Assembly (NCBI RefSeq): GCF_003478505.1
Contig: NZ_QUFI01000029.1
Span: 1-34,802 of the forward strand
Origin: Clostridium sp. AF27-2AA
GTDB taxonomy: Bacteria > Bacillota > Clostridia > Lachnospirales > Lachnospiraceae
Length of the DNA stretch: 34,802 nucleotides
Reading direction: 5' to 3'
In this document: in pieces, positions 16,395-24,466 of the stretch
How the letters are laid out: the number at the start of each line of letters is the position of its first letter
How positions within the stretch are numbered: position 1 is the stretch's first letter
Program-made: the position numbers and the translations under genes
The notes under the pieces: model-generated
Told to the model about the DNA's origin: nothing
Database searches by the model: none
The model's input: only the letters and a program-made list of their open reading frames with translations

Positions 16395-17291
16395 TTAATT
16401 CTTTTTGTACTCTGCGTAATAGGTATTGATGGTATCCAGAATCGCTTTCTGCGCTTCCTCTCCAACCATGCCAAACGGCTTTCTGCACGGACCTACCGGA
16501 TATCCGATCAGATTGGTCGCGCATTTTACGATAGAGTTCGGATTGCCATACTTGAAGCAGTCACGGATCGGCGCAATGGAGGACTGTGCCTCTTTTGCTC
16601 CCTCGATATCCCCTGCCAGGTATTTCTGGTAAATGCTTACCATAATCTCCGGAAGAATGTTTGCGATCGCGGTGATTCCACCCTTACCGCCAGCCATCAG
16701 GGTGTACAGAATCAGGGCGTCATTACCGGAAAGAACCGCGAAATCCTTGCCCTTGGTGGCATCAATATACTGTAAGATGTTATTGAAGTTTCCACTGGAA
16801 TCCTTTACGCCTGCAATGTTTTTGATATCTGCCAGTTTTCCTACTGTTGCCGGAGCCAGTGCCGCGCCGGTGCGGGCCGGGATGTTGTACATTACGATTG
16901 GAAGATCCACTGCCTCTGCCACTGCTTTGTAATGAGCGTATAACTCATCCTGACTGATGGCAGCAAAATATGGGGTGATCACGGACAGCACATCCACACC
17001 GATCTCCTGTGCCTTTTTGGAAAGCGCGATCGTCTCTGCGGTACTGACACATCCGGTGCCTGCATAGACCGGCACACGGCCCTTTGCTTCCTCCACAAAG
17101 ATCTCCATAACGCGTACTTTCTCTTCAAAGCTCAGAATATAAAACTCACCATTGGTACCAAGGCAGAAGATGCCATCGCATCCAGCCTCAATCTCCCGGT
17201 TGATCTGATTTCTCATCTCTGCTTCATTGATGCCGCCGTCTTCAAACATCGGGGTCTGCATTGCGGCAATAATGCCTTTAATTTCTGTCAT
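16395..17291 (-). CDS. DHDPS/KDG-aldolase/NanA superfamily lyase
   Basis: A 298-residue class I aldolase of the DapA superfamily. It has CLGTNGEFYILSFEEK (the GTxGE phosphate or keto-acid loop at 45-49), Tyr135 in MYNIPARTG and the Schiff-base Lys163 in AGVKDSSGN. These enzymes cleave or form a bond next to pyruvate: dihydrodipicolinate synthase, N-acetylneuraminate lyase or 2-keto-3-deoxy-sugar-acid aldolase. Because it sits between YhcH and a KdgT permease in a catabolic operon, I favour an aldolase that releases pyruvate from a keto-deoxy acid over lysine synthesis. Sialic acid lyase is the alternative, but no nanE or nanK is present. The start at 17291 follows GGAGG. Confidence 0.87.
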   Translation of the reverse strand: MTEIKGIIAAMQTPMFEDGGINEAEMRNQINREIEAGCDGIFCLGTNGEFYILSFEEKVRVMEIFVEEAKGRVPVYAGTGCVSTAETIALSKKAQEIGVDVLSVITPYFAAISQDELYAHYKAVAEAVDLPIVMYNIPARTGAALAPATVGKLADIKNIAGVKDSSGNFNNILQYIDATKGKDFAVLSGNDALILYTLMAGGKGGITAIANILPEIMVSIYQKYLAGDIEGAKEAQSSIAPIRDCFKYGNPNSIVKCATNLIGYPVGPCRKPFGMVGEEAQKAILDTINTYYAEYKKN

Positions 17292-17336
17292 CGTTCTTTC
17301 CTCCAAACGTTATTTGTCATTTTCTAAAACAGGGTT

Positions 17337-17783
17337 TTATTCCGGAAGCCGCAGTTTCATCACGGCTTTTCTGTAATGATGCTGCTCACCTGTGTGCGAA
17401 ACTGCTTTATGTCCGTCCTGCGGGAATGCCGCAAAAAACATTCCCTCAGAAATCAGCATACTATGGTTTCTTTCTCCATCTAAGCGTTCCTGGTCTTTCT
17501 CTTCATTGTAAGGAACCACCGGATTCAGCAGATCATATTCCTCCCAGGCGAGCTCCTCGCATCCCTGCAGCATGATCTGAACATCCACATATTTGCGGTG
17601 CGCCTCAAAGGTTCCCTCGCTCATCGGTTTGGTCGTTCCTTCCTGGATCATCAGAAAACCGCCTTCAAATTCATACCTTCCTACTTCCTGTGACGGAAGC
17701 TGTCTGAGGGTATTTAAACCATTTTTCAGACCCGGAAGAATGGTTTCATAGTATTCAATATTTTTGATACGGTCAATGATCAT
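17337..17783 (-). CDS. YhcH/YjgK/YiaL family protein
   Basis: A 148-residue cytoplasmic cupin-like protein of the YhcH/EbgC family (formerly DUF386), full length for the group. Family features are HRKYVDVQIMLQGCEELAWE, with metal-ligand-type His and Glu, and MFFAAFPQDGHKAV near the C-terminus. Members occur in sialic acid, beta-galactoside and sugar-acid operons and are thought to be anomer-interconverting or sugar-binding enzymes, but the role is poorly defined. It lies 13 bp downstream of the BNR protein and 45 bp before the lyase. The pairing of YhcH with a BNR protein and a DapA-type lyase resembles sialate utilisation loci, while the other genes point elsewhere. Confidence 0.85.
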   Translation of the reverse strand: MIIDRIKNIEYYETILPGLKNGLNTLRQLPSQEVGRYEFEGGFLMIQEGTTKPMSEGTFEAHRKYVDVQIMLQGCEELAWEEYDLLNPVVPYNEEKDQERLDGERNHSMLISEGMFFAAFPQDGHKAVSHTGEQHHYRKAVMKLRLPE

Positions 17784-17796
17784 ACTCTGTCTGCTC

Positions 17797-18957
17797 CTAT
17801 CTGCTCTGGGCCGCAGTCGGATTGTACAATCCCACGGTTTCCCGCTTGCTTCCCATCACATCTTCCTCTGTAAAGCTTACATACTTGATTCCGATTCTGT
17901 TCTTATAGGCATAGGCAAGATGCAGTCTTCCATCTTTTCCCTGCATCAGATACGGATACTCATACTGCTTGTTGTTGGTGGTATTTTCCTCGCCGGAAAA
18001 TCCCTCTCCGCGCTCCATCAGGCGCACCATCGGGAAAGTTTTGCCTCCATCCTCAGAAAGCGCAACCGCTACCGGACAGCGAAGTCCCGGCCATGCCACC
18101 TTGCCATACTGCGGATTCGGCACGTGCGTCGGATTGTAGGCGATCGCCAGTCTTCCGCTCTGAAGCTTCAAGGCACTGATACTGGAATTATTGTTCGGAA
18201 GCACGGTCGGCTCCGGTTTTGTCCAGGTGTCACCGTTATCTTCGGAATGGCTGATGTATACAAAATCGGCAAACCGGCTTCTCATCAGCGCGATCAGTTT
18301 TCCCGGCTCCAGCTCTACTACATTTGCGTGTACCGCACCGTTGCTCTCCGGCATCTCTACTAACTTCCAGCTCTTTCCCTGATCATCGGAAATGCGGAAT
18401 GCAGTTGGATCTCCTTCCAGTCCATTCACGGAATCCGTGCAGATCCAGTTTCCGAAGATCCATCTTCCATTGGAAAGCACCTGAATCGGCTGTCTGCAGA
18501 AACTTCCCTCCTGTGGGAAGATCACATCTGCCTCTCCCCAGGTTTTTCCACCATCAAACGATCTCTGGCGGCGGATAATGGAAGTAAACTGCATGTTATC
18601 TTTTCCTTCCATACGATCCAGCTGCGCGGTGTACATGCACCATACCGCGCCATCCGGTCCCGGGAATAAAGATGGATTCTGCTCGCTTCGCTCGGTATCG
18701 TAAGATACTGCCACCGGCTCCTCCCAGTGATCGGAGCCATTTTCTTTTCTTGCGCACACAATGCTGATGTCCTTGCTTCCCTCAAAGGAACCCGCAAACC
18801 AGGCACAGAGCATATCTCCGTTTTCCAGTTCCAGAAGCGCCGGAGCGTGAGCTGTCGCGTATTTTCCCGGAGGTACCATCGCCTCCAGGGTTCCCATATC
18901 ATCATTTACATAAACGGTACCATCCGGAGTCAGTTCTCCAATGTGTCTGTATTCCAT
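17797..18957 (-). CDS. Sialidase-like six-bladed BNR-repeat protein, apparently cytoplasmic
   Basis: A 386-residue protein with at least four Asp-box (S-x-D-x-G-x-x-W/F) repeats: SFDGGKTWGE, SDDQGKSWK, SEDNGDTWT and SEDGGKTFP. These mark a beta-propeller of the sialidase/BNR_2 type. The N-terminal blade has HAPALLELENGDMLCAWFAG, where true sialidases carry an FRIP-type arginine motif, so the first catalytic arginine is not obvious. There is no signal peptide or membrane anchor, unlike secreted sialidases. It lies inside the sugar-acid operon between DctM and YhcH. It may be a glycoside hydrolase or lyase acting on an imported oligosaccharide; calling it a sialidase would go beyond the evidence. 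Confidence 0.8.
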   Translation of the reverse strand: MEYRHIGELTPDGTVYVNDDMGTLEAMVPPGKYATAHAPALLELENGDMLCAWFAGSFEGSKDISIVCARKENGSDHWEEPVAVSYDTERSEQNPSLFPGPDGAVWCMYTAQLDRMEGKDNMQFTSIIRRQRSFDGGKTWGEADVIFPQEGSFCRQPIQVLSNGRWIFGNWICTDSVNGLEGDPTAFRISDDQGKSWKLVEMPESNGAVHANVVELEPGKLIALMRSRFADFVYISHSEDNGDTWTKPEPTVLPNNNSSISALKLQSGRLAIAYNPTHVPNPQYGKVAWPGLRCPVAVALSEDGGKTFPMVRLMERGEGFSGEENTTNNKQYEYPYLMQGKDGRLHLAYAYKNRIGIKYVSFTEEDVMGSKRETVGLYNPTAAQSR

Positions 18958-18975
18958 ACATAATCCTCCCAGTTT

Positions 18976-20259
18976 TTATCGGTATGCCCACACACTTAAC
19001 TGCGGGAAAAGCATATAAATCAAAATAATCAGTGTCATAACGCCCCAGAACGGAAGCACTTTCCTTGCAATTGTCATCGGATGCACCTTTGCGATCGGTG
19101 ACATAATATACAGGGATACGCCAAACGGCGGAGTCAGGGAACCGATTGCCACGATACCGGACATACCAGCGCCGTATACCATCGGATCGATTCCAAAGGA
19201 AGCTGCAATCGGCGCTACGATCGGAACAATGATCGCGATCGGGTTCATGAACATCATACCGATGGACATCACCACAACCGATGCGATAATGAATGCGGTC
19301 GGGGTGGAAAGAACACTTGTGATGGCTGCCGCAATGATATCACCGCCATGGAATACATCCAGAAGGCTGGAAAATGCTACCGCAAATGCAAGCATCATCG
19401 CAACAGAAGCCACGTTCTTTACAGAACCCTTAAATGCTTCCCATAATCCCTTCAGATCCAGGGATTTATAAATAAACAGGGATACAATACATGCGTATAC
19501 AACAGAAATTGCTGCTGCCTCCACAACGCTGAGCAGATTGGAGAAAATGCCTCCAAGAATAATAACCGGGGAAAGAAGCCCCCAAATGGAGGTTCCTACT
19601 ACCTTTGCAAATCCCTCTGCTTTTAAACTCTCATAAGCTTTTCTGGATTTTTCCATATCTCCGGTATCTTTTCTGCAGTGGATCAGGGTCAGTGCCAGAA
19701 GAACGATCGCACAGGTAAATCCAATCACTGCGCCGACCTTGAACATCTGTCCCTCATCGGTACCAGCCATCGCGCAGTACTGTAAGATTGCGGAACTCGG
19801 CGGGATCAGCTGGCCAAGAGAACCTGCTGCCGCAAGCATTGCCGCAAAGAAAGCGCGGTCATAACCGTAATCGATCAGCATCGGAAGCACCATAGCGCCA
19901 ACAGCTGCTACAACAGCCATTCCGGATCCGGAGATCATTCCATAAAAAATTGCAGTCAGAACAGCAACCATCGGAATGCAGGAACGGCTTTTGCCTAAGA
20001 AATACTGGAAAAATGCGAAGATCTGCTCTGTCAGCTTTCCTTTTGACATAATATTTCCGGAAACCACAAAGAGCGCGATCGCAACATAAGTGCTTTTTCC
20101 TGCTGCTTTGCAAAGCCATTCTACAATGCTCATCATATCGTACTGGGTAAAACCAGTGGCGATTGCCGGAATGATAAATGCCGCGCCGTAAGATAATGTC
20201 ATGGAAAATCCGAGTCCCAGCAGGACAACAAAAAATGATACGAAAATTAATGATAACAT
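18976..20259 (-). CDS. dctM: TRAP transporter large permease (DctM)
   Basis: A 427-residue polytopic membrane protein with about 12 helices, the standard size for DctM. Family hallmarks include GMISGSGMAVVAAVGAMVLP and AMLAAAGSLGQLIPPSSAIL in the first half and IVAIGSLTPPFGVSLYIMSP in the second, the two pseudo-symmetric substrate hairpins. With DctQ it forms the sodium-driven membrane part of a TRAP importer for carboxylates and acid sugars. The matching extracytoplasmic DctP receptor is not next to it or elsewhere in the window. It starts 16 bp after dctQ with GGGGG as ribosome site. Confidence 0.95.
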   Translation of the reverse strand: MLSLIFVSFFVVLLGLGFSMTLSYGAAFIIPAIATGFTQYDMMSIVEWLCKAAGKSTYVAIALFVVSGNIMSKGKLTEQIFAFFQYFLGKSRSCIPMVAVLTAIFYGMISGSGMAVVAAVGAMVLPMLIDYGYDRAFFAAMLAAAGSLGQLIPPSSAILQYCAMAGTDEGQMFKVGAVIGFTCAIVLLALTLIHCRKDTGDMEKSRKAYESLKAEGFAKVVGTSIWGLLSPVIILGGIFSNLLSVVEAAAISVVYACIVSLFIYKSLDLKGLWEAFKGSVKNVASVAMMLAFAVAFSSLLDVFHGGDIIAAAITSVLSTPTAFIIASVVVMSIGMMFMNPIAIIVPIVAPIAASFGIDPMVYGAGMSGIVAIGSLTPPFGVSLYIMSPIAKVHPMTIARKVLPFWGVMTLIILIYMLFPQLSVWAYR

Positions 20260-20275
20260 AACTGATCCCCCTGTA

Positions 20276-20761
20276 TTACTTTGCTCTGGAAGTCTTTACT
20301 TCCATAATCTTCTGAATGTCACGAATGATGTTTACGCCAAATCCGACGATCGGTGCCAGATACACAATCCAAAGCGGAAAACCGGTTTTTCCTGTGCCGC
20401 CCTCTGCCAGGGTCTTGGCCACAAACTGAAAGCCACCGTAAACAATCATGACAGACATCACGATATCAAGAACATACTGAACATACTCCAGAACATTCCG
20501 TAATGCTTTCGGATACAGGTTCGTCAGCGCGTCTACAATGATGTTCGCGCCGCGCTTGGTGCAAAAGCTTGCGCATAAAAACGCAACCCAGGTATATGCG
20601 AAGTTCGCCAGCTCTTCCGGTAACCCCGCAGCCGACGGATGCACAAATTTAAAAATGGTGTTTACCGTCTCCATCAGTACCATAAAAATAATTCCGGCAG
20701 CGATCACCTTCTCTTCTGCCTCATCAAAAATACCCAGACATTTTTTCTGTGCTGTCTCCAT
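20276..20761 (-). CDS. dctQ: TRAP transporter small permease (DctQ)
   Basis: A 161-residue membrane protein with four hydrophobic segments, matching DctQ. ELANFAYTWVAFLCASFCTK followed by RGANIIVDALTNLYP is the family's conserved second-helix region. It pairs with DctM to form the permease of a TRAP importer. I start it at ATG 20761, two bases after the kinase gene's stop; its GGGGG ribosome site lies within the last codons of that gene, so translation is probably coupled. A TTG four codons upstream is possible but unlikely. Confidence 0.92.
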   Translation of the reverse strand: METAQKKCLGIFDEAEEKVIAAGIIFMVLMETVNTIFKFVHPSAAGLPEELANFAYTWVAFLCASFCTKRGANIIVDALTNLYPKALRNVLEYVQYVLDIVMSVMIVYGGFQFVAKTLAEGGTGKTGFPLWIVYLAPIVGFGVNIIRDIQKIMEVKTSRAK

Positions 20762-20763
20762 GT

Positions 20764-22056
20764 TTACCCCCAATTCTTCTTTCTGTAAATGCTTGTCTCA
20801 TCAAAAACAGTATCATACATCTGCTGAAAAATCGTCTCTTCCCCGAATCCTCCGGATTTGGAGATTACCTGGATTCTTCTGCCATTCCAGCGCATTGCCG
20901 AGAGAACTGCTCCTTTTCCGATCTCGCAGATTGGCACTAGCTCGGTTACTCCGGTCAGCCGCATAAATCCCATGAGCGTATCCCCTCCGGTCATGCACAG
21001 GGTTCCATTCCAGCCCCGCCTGATCATGCCGGCCGCGATCCATCCCAGCGTATCCGCGATTCCGAACCGCACCTGACTGCTGCTCAGGCACATCCGCTTT
21101 GCATAGTCCAGCGCGCCTTCCTCATTTGCCTCATCCAATGTATCCACCAGATACCGGTCCGTTGTACAGATTTTTTTGTAAAGCTGATCAAGAAATGCTT
21201 CTCCTGCTTCGGATGTTCTGTATTCCGGGTTCAGTTTCTGCTCATTTTTCAGGCGTTCAGACGAGAAGCCATGCTCTCTTGCATAGGCCAGCTGCTTTAC
21301 GGTAATTTCATTTACACTTCCGCATAAAACCAGAAGCCCGTCTGAATCCTGCATGTAATGCGGATTCCCGCGTTCAAAATCGATCAGGACTTCATATGCC
21401 GCGGCAAATCCCGCGCACCCTGCGCAGATCCGGTAGTTGGTATGTTCCTTCAGTCTTCCCGCGATCCGGTACATATCGTAATCCGTCTCCGCGTCAAACA
21501 GAAATACGGTCGGTTCGTCCTGCTCCCACTTTACATGCTCGTAAGAAAACAGCGGCACCTTTTCCACATGGATCTCATTTTGGAGATGGATCACATCTGC
21601 CACATCAGATTTTAAAACCGGCTCAAACGGATCCTTTCCGAAAACACTTTTCTCTACGGGAACACCATCGATGTAATGTACGCCATCCTTTGTTGTCCGG
21701 TGGAGGGACGGAAGCGCAGGAATGCAGTACGCCATATTTTCTTCATAGGCATCCATAACCGCCTTTAACTCTGCGCCTACATTTCCGCGAAGCCCCGAAT
21801 CCGTTTTTTTATATACATACCCGAATCCGGCTTTTCTGGCATTTGCCGCAAGGTGGAAGACTCTCTGATACGCTTCTTTGGGAGAAAGCGGCCGCGTGTC
21901 TGTGTTGACTACAAGCAGCCGGTACTCCTCTTTCAGATTCTGAAAATCGTACTGATAATCCGTAATGATTTTTGCGCGGACTCCCATCTTGGTAAACTGA
22001 ATCCCGGTGTCCAGCGCACCGGTAAAATCATCTGCAATGATCAGGAGTTTATCCAT
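20764..22056 (-). CDS. Four-carbon acid sugar kinase (DUF1537, DtnK/OtnK-type)
   Basis: A 430-residue two-domain kinase. The N-terminal substrate domain has LIIADDFTGALDTGIQFTKM, VVNTDTRPL and YKKTDSGLRGNVGAELKAVM; the C-terminal nucleotide domain has MTGGDTLMGFMRLTGVTEL and EIGKGAVLS. The family phosphorylates C4 acid sugars (D-threonate, D-erythronate, 3-oxo-tetronates) at O-4. Its neighbour PdxA2 oxidises and decarboxylates the 4-phosphate to dihydroxyacetone phosphate, so D-threonate kinase is the best guess. The usual partners of the oxo-tetronate pathway (OtnI, OtnC, a DenD/LtnD dehydrogenase) are absent. GGGGG lies before its ATG, and only 5 bp separate it from pdxA2. Confidence 0.9.
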   Translation of the reverse strand: MDKLLIIADDFTGALDTGIQFTKMGVRAKIITDYQYDFQNLKEEYRLLVVNTDTRPLSPKEAYQRVFHLAANARKAGFGYVYKKTDSGLRGNVGAELKAVMDAYEENMAYCIPALPSLHRTTKDGVHYIDGVPVEKSVFGKDPFEPVLKSDVADVIHLQNEIHVEKVPLFSYEHVKWEQDEPTVFLFDAETDYDMYRIAGRLKEHTNYRICAGCAGFAAAYEVLIDFERGNPHYMQDSDGLLVLCGSVNEITVKQLAYAREHGFSSERLKNEQKLNPEYRTSEAGEAFLDQLYKKICTTDRYLVDTLDEANEEGALDYAKRMCLSSSQVRFGIADTLGWIAAGMIRRGWNGTLCMTGGDTLMGFMRLTGVTELVPICEIGKGAVLSAMRWNGRRIQVISKSGGFGEETIFQQMYDTVFDETSIYRKKNWG

Positions 22057-22061
22057 ACGGA

Positions 22062-23114
22062 TTACCCCCTTTTCTCAAGTCTGCTCAGTGCCATCTTCGC
22101 TCCATATTCGATGGAATTAAGCAGGCTCAGTTCATTTGCATCTCCTTTTCCGGCATGATCGAATGCAGTTCCATGATCTACGGATACACGGATGATCGGA
22201 AGTCCCAGTGTAATGTTGATTCCTGCAACCGCATTCCACTGCTGCCGTTCACGGTCATACACAAAGCCCTGTACCTTCGTCGGAATATGGCCCTGATCGT
22301 GATACATGCATACAACGATATCATACCAGCCGCCGATCGCCTGGGAAAATACTGTATCCGGCGGGCACGGTCCAATTGCCTGAATGCCCTTTTTCTTTGC
22401 TTCTGCAATAGCCGGCTCGATTTCCTCAATTTCCTCTCTTCCGAACATTCCGTGCTCTCCACAGTGCGGATTTAAACCAGCCACAGCTATCTTCGGCTCC
22501 TTAATGCCAAGGTCACGGCATACTTCATCTGCCATCTCGATCACATCCAGGATCCGCTCCTTCTTGCAGCGGTCACAGGCTTCCCGTAAAGACACATGCG
22601 TGGATACATGTACCACACGGAAATCATTGTGTGCCAACATCATGCAGTACTTTTTCGTTCCGGTATAATCCGCATAGATCTCGGTGTGGCCGGAATAATG
22701 GTGCCCTGCCAGGTTGATCGCTTCCTTACTGATCGCGTTGGTGATTGTGCCATCCACTTCATCTGCCATTGCCAGCTGAATTGCTTTCACTACATACTGA
22801 AATGCGGCTTCTCCTGCTTCTTTGCTGATCTTTCCAAGTTCGATTTCAGACGGGTCGGAGATCAGATGCATATCATAAACATTCATGATGCCCCTCTCAT
22901 AAACCGCATCCTTTACATCTTCGATCACGTGGATCCGGATCTGATCGTTTAAGCCGGTACATACAAGCGCCTGCTGCATCATGCATGGATCCCCGATCAC
23001 GACTGGTCTGCACATTTCATAAACACTGTCGTTCGCAAAGGCTCTTGCTGTAATCTCCGGACCTGCTCCTGCCGGATCTCCTGCTGTAATTGCCAGGATT
23101 GGTAACTGTGCCAT
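22062..23114 (-). CDS. pdxA2: 4-phospho-tetronate dehydrogenase, PdxA2 family
   Basis: A 350-residue NAD-dependent oxidative decarboxylase of the PdxA family. It has ITAGDPAGAGPEITARAF at the N-terminus, GHYSGHTEIYAD, NPHCGEHGMFGREE, the metal-ligand loop MYHDQGHIPTKVQGF, and VSVDHGTAFDHAGKGDANE. Canonical PdxA acts in pyridoxal phosphate synthesis; members coupled to DUF1537 kinases (PdxA2) convert D-threonate or D-erythronate 4-phosphate to dihydroxyacetone phosphate and CO2. The tight linkage to the kinase (5 bp) in a catabolic operon supports that role. It lies 20 bp after the alcohol dehydrogenase with GGGGG as its ribosome site. Confidence 0.92.
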   Translation of the reverse strand: MAQLPILAITAGDPAGAGPEITARAFANDSVYEMCRPVVIGDPCMMQQALVCTGLNDQIRIHVIEDVKDAVYERGIMNVYDMHLISDPSEIELGKISKEAGEAAFQYVVKAIQLAMADEVDGTITNAISKEAINLAGHHYSGHTEIYADYTGTKKYCMMLAHNDFRVVHVSTHVSLREACDRCKKERILDVIEMADEVCRDLGIKEPKIAVAGLNPHCGEHGMFGREEIEEIEPAIAEAKKKGIQAIGPCPPDTVFSQAIGGWYDIVVCMYHDQGHIPTKVQGFVYDRERQQWNAVAGINITLGLPIIRVSVDHGTAFDHAGKGDANELSLLNSIEYGAKMALSRLEKRG

Positions 23115-23134
23115 GTTGTAATCCCCCTTTTTTC

Positions 23135-24289
23135 TTATAAAACTTTCAGATAGATAGAACGGATATCGTCCAGTGTCAGCTCCTTGCGGTTGTTTACTAG
23201 AAGTCTGGTCTGTTTGCTTCCGGAATCTACCAGGAAATCCAGATCTTCTTTCTTCACACCAAAGCTGTATAAATCGGTCGGAATCTCCGTGAACTTCACG
23301 ACATCCTCAATCTGGCCGATCACATAGTCTGCTTTTGCGTCAATGCTTTGTGCATACAGAGACGGATTGATCACGTCACAGATTTCCGCAAGCTGTTCTG
23401 CACAGGCCTCTTTGTTCATTTTCATAACATGAGCAAATAAGATCGCGTTGGATACGCCATGCGGGATATGATATTTGCCGCCCAACGGATAAGACAGAGC
23501 ATGGACCGCAGTAGTACCGCTTCCGGTAATTGCCACACCACCGTAAAAAGCACCCAGCATCATATTGCTTTTTGCTTCCATATTGTCCGGATTGCAATAA
23601 GCCTCTCTGATATTTTCAAAGATCAGTTTTGCTCCTGCAAGCGCGTAAGTATTACTCAATGGGGTAGCCTTTTTGGAAGTATAGCACTCTACCACATGAG
23701 CCAGCGCATCAACTCCGGTAGCTGCCACAATGGACTTCGGAAGTTTTTTGATCACCTGCGCATCCAGAATTACATAATCTGGGATCATGGCGGTGTTGAC
23801 AATGCCCTTCTTTACCTCCTCTTCCGGAACTGCCACGATGGCGTTGCAGGTTGCCTCAGATCCGGTTCCGCAGGTGGTCGGGATTGCCACGCTCTTCATC
23901 TGCTTTCTTCCAAGGGACGGGTCTGCCAGAAGATCTTTCACCGAATAATCGGAACCTTTTAAAATGGAAACCAGTTTTGCGGCATCCATAACACTTCCGC
24001 CGCCAAATGCCACGATTAGGTCTCCCTCGCTGTTTTCTGCCTGTCTGCGGATTTTTTCCACATCTTCATAAGATGGCTCTGGTCTTAAATCGCTGAAAAT
24101 CTCATACGCGGTTCCCCGCTCTTTTAACGCGTCTAATAAAAGATTCAGTAAACCAGCTCCAATAATTCCTTTATCTGTAAAAACAAGCACTTTCTTTGCC
24201 TGCTCTTTTGCGAGCACTTCTTTGATGCTCCCTGCAATGCTTCCCTCTCCTGTATAAAGTACAGACGGGATAATCAACTGATGGTTCAT
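23135..24289 (-). CDS. Iron-containing alcohol dehydrogenase
   Basis: A 384-residue group III alcohol dehydrogenase. The nucleotide loop is AFGGGSVMDAAKLVSI. The metal ligands are Asp and His in GVDALAHVVECYTSKKATPL and two His in TTAVHALSYPLGGKYHIPHG. It is the first gene of the nine-gene operon, with AGGGAG nine bases before its ATG and a 177-bp regulatory region separating it from the divergent PrpR-like regulator. Members interconvert aldehydes and alcohols with NAD(P)H, or oxidise hydroxy acids. Here it could reduce an aldehyde released by the DapA-type lyase or oxidise an incoming acid sugar. The substrate is unknown. Confidence 0.9.
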   Translation of the reverse strand: MNHQLIIPSVLYTGEGSIAGSIKEVLAKEQAKKVLVFTDKGIIGAGLLNLLLDALKERGTAYEIFSDLRPEPSYEDVEKIRRQAENSEGDLIVAFGGGSVMDAAKLVSILKGSDYSVKDLLADPSLGRKQMKSVAIPTTCGTGSEATCNAIVAVPEEEVKKGIVNTAMIPDYVILDAQVIKKLPKSIVAATGVDALAHVVECYTSKKATPLSNTYALAGAKLIFENIREAYCNPDNMEAKSNMMLGAFYGGVAITGSGTTAVHALSYPLGGKYHIPHGVSNAILFAHVMKMNKEACAEQLAEICDVINPSLYAQSIDAKADYVIGQIEDVVKFTEIPTDLYSFGVKKEDLDFLVDSGSKQTRLLVNNRKELTLDDIRSIYLKVL

Positions 24290-24373
24290 GATTTATTACT
24301 CCCTTCGTTCTCTCTTGATGGTGCTATCCTAACAGAAACTCCTGATACGCTCCAGAATTTCTCTTTGTTAATT

Positions 24374-24439
24374 TGTTTCATTTTAAATCAATTCTGTTTT
24401 TTTGTTGTTTTTTTATCATTTCTGTTTTATTATGAAACA
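24374..24439. promoter_or_regulatory. Inverted repeat in the divergent control region of the nine-gene operon
   Basis: TGTTTCAT (24374-24381) and its exact complement ATGAAACA (24432-24439) lie 50 bp apart in the 177-bp gap between the alcohol dehydrogenase and the regulator. The second arm overlaps the predicted -10 of the regulator. No -24/-12 sigma-54 promoter (TGGC...TTGC) was found on either strand here. Candidate half-sites for the PrpR-like protein. Confidence 0.45.
24405..24433 (+). promoter_or_regulatory. Sigma-A promoter of the PrpR-like regulator
   Basis: TTGTTT (24405-24410), 17 bases, then TATTAT (24428-24433). Transcription would begin near 24440, about 27 bases before the ATG at 24467. 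Confidence 0.5.
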
Positions 24440-24466
24440 TATCGAGCAAAGTACAGGAGGTCATTT

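Noticed and set aside
15414..18957. Sialic acid catabolism locus
   Set aside because: BNR protein, YhcH and a NanA-superfamily lyase are present, but nanE, nanK and amino-sugar genes are absent, and the kinase, PdxA2 and KdgT point to acid sugars.
24290..24466. Sigma-54 promoter expected for a PrpR-type regulator
   Set aside because: No TGGC-N8-TTGC pattern on either strand; the regulator also lacks GAFTGA.
24281..24466. Hydrophobic N-terminal extension (possible membrane anchor) of the PrpR-like regulator
   Set aside because: It would cover the divergent promoter and overlap the alcohol dehydrogenase start; ATG 24467 has AGGAGG at ideal spacing.
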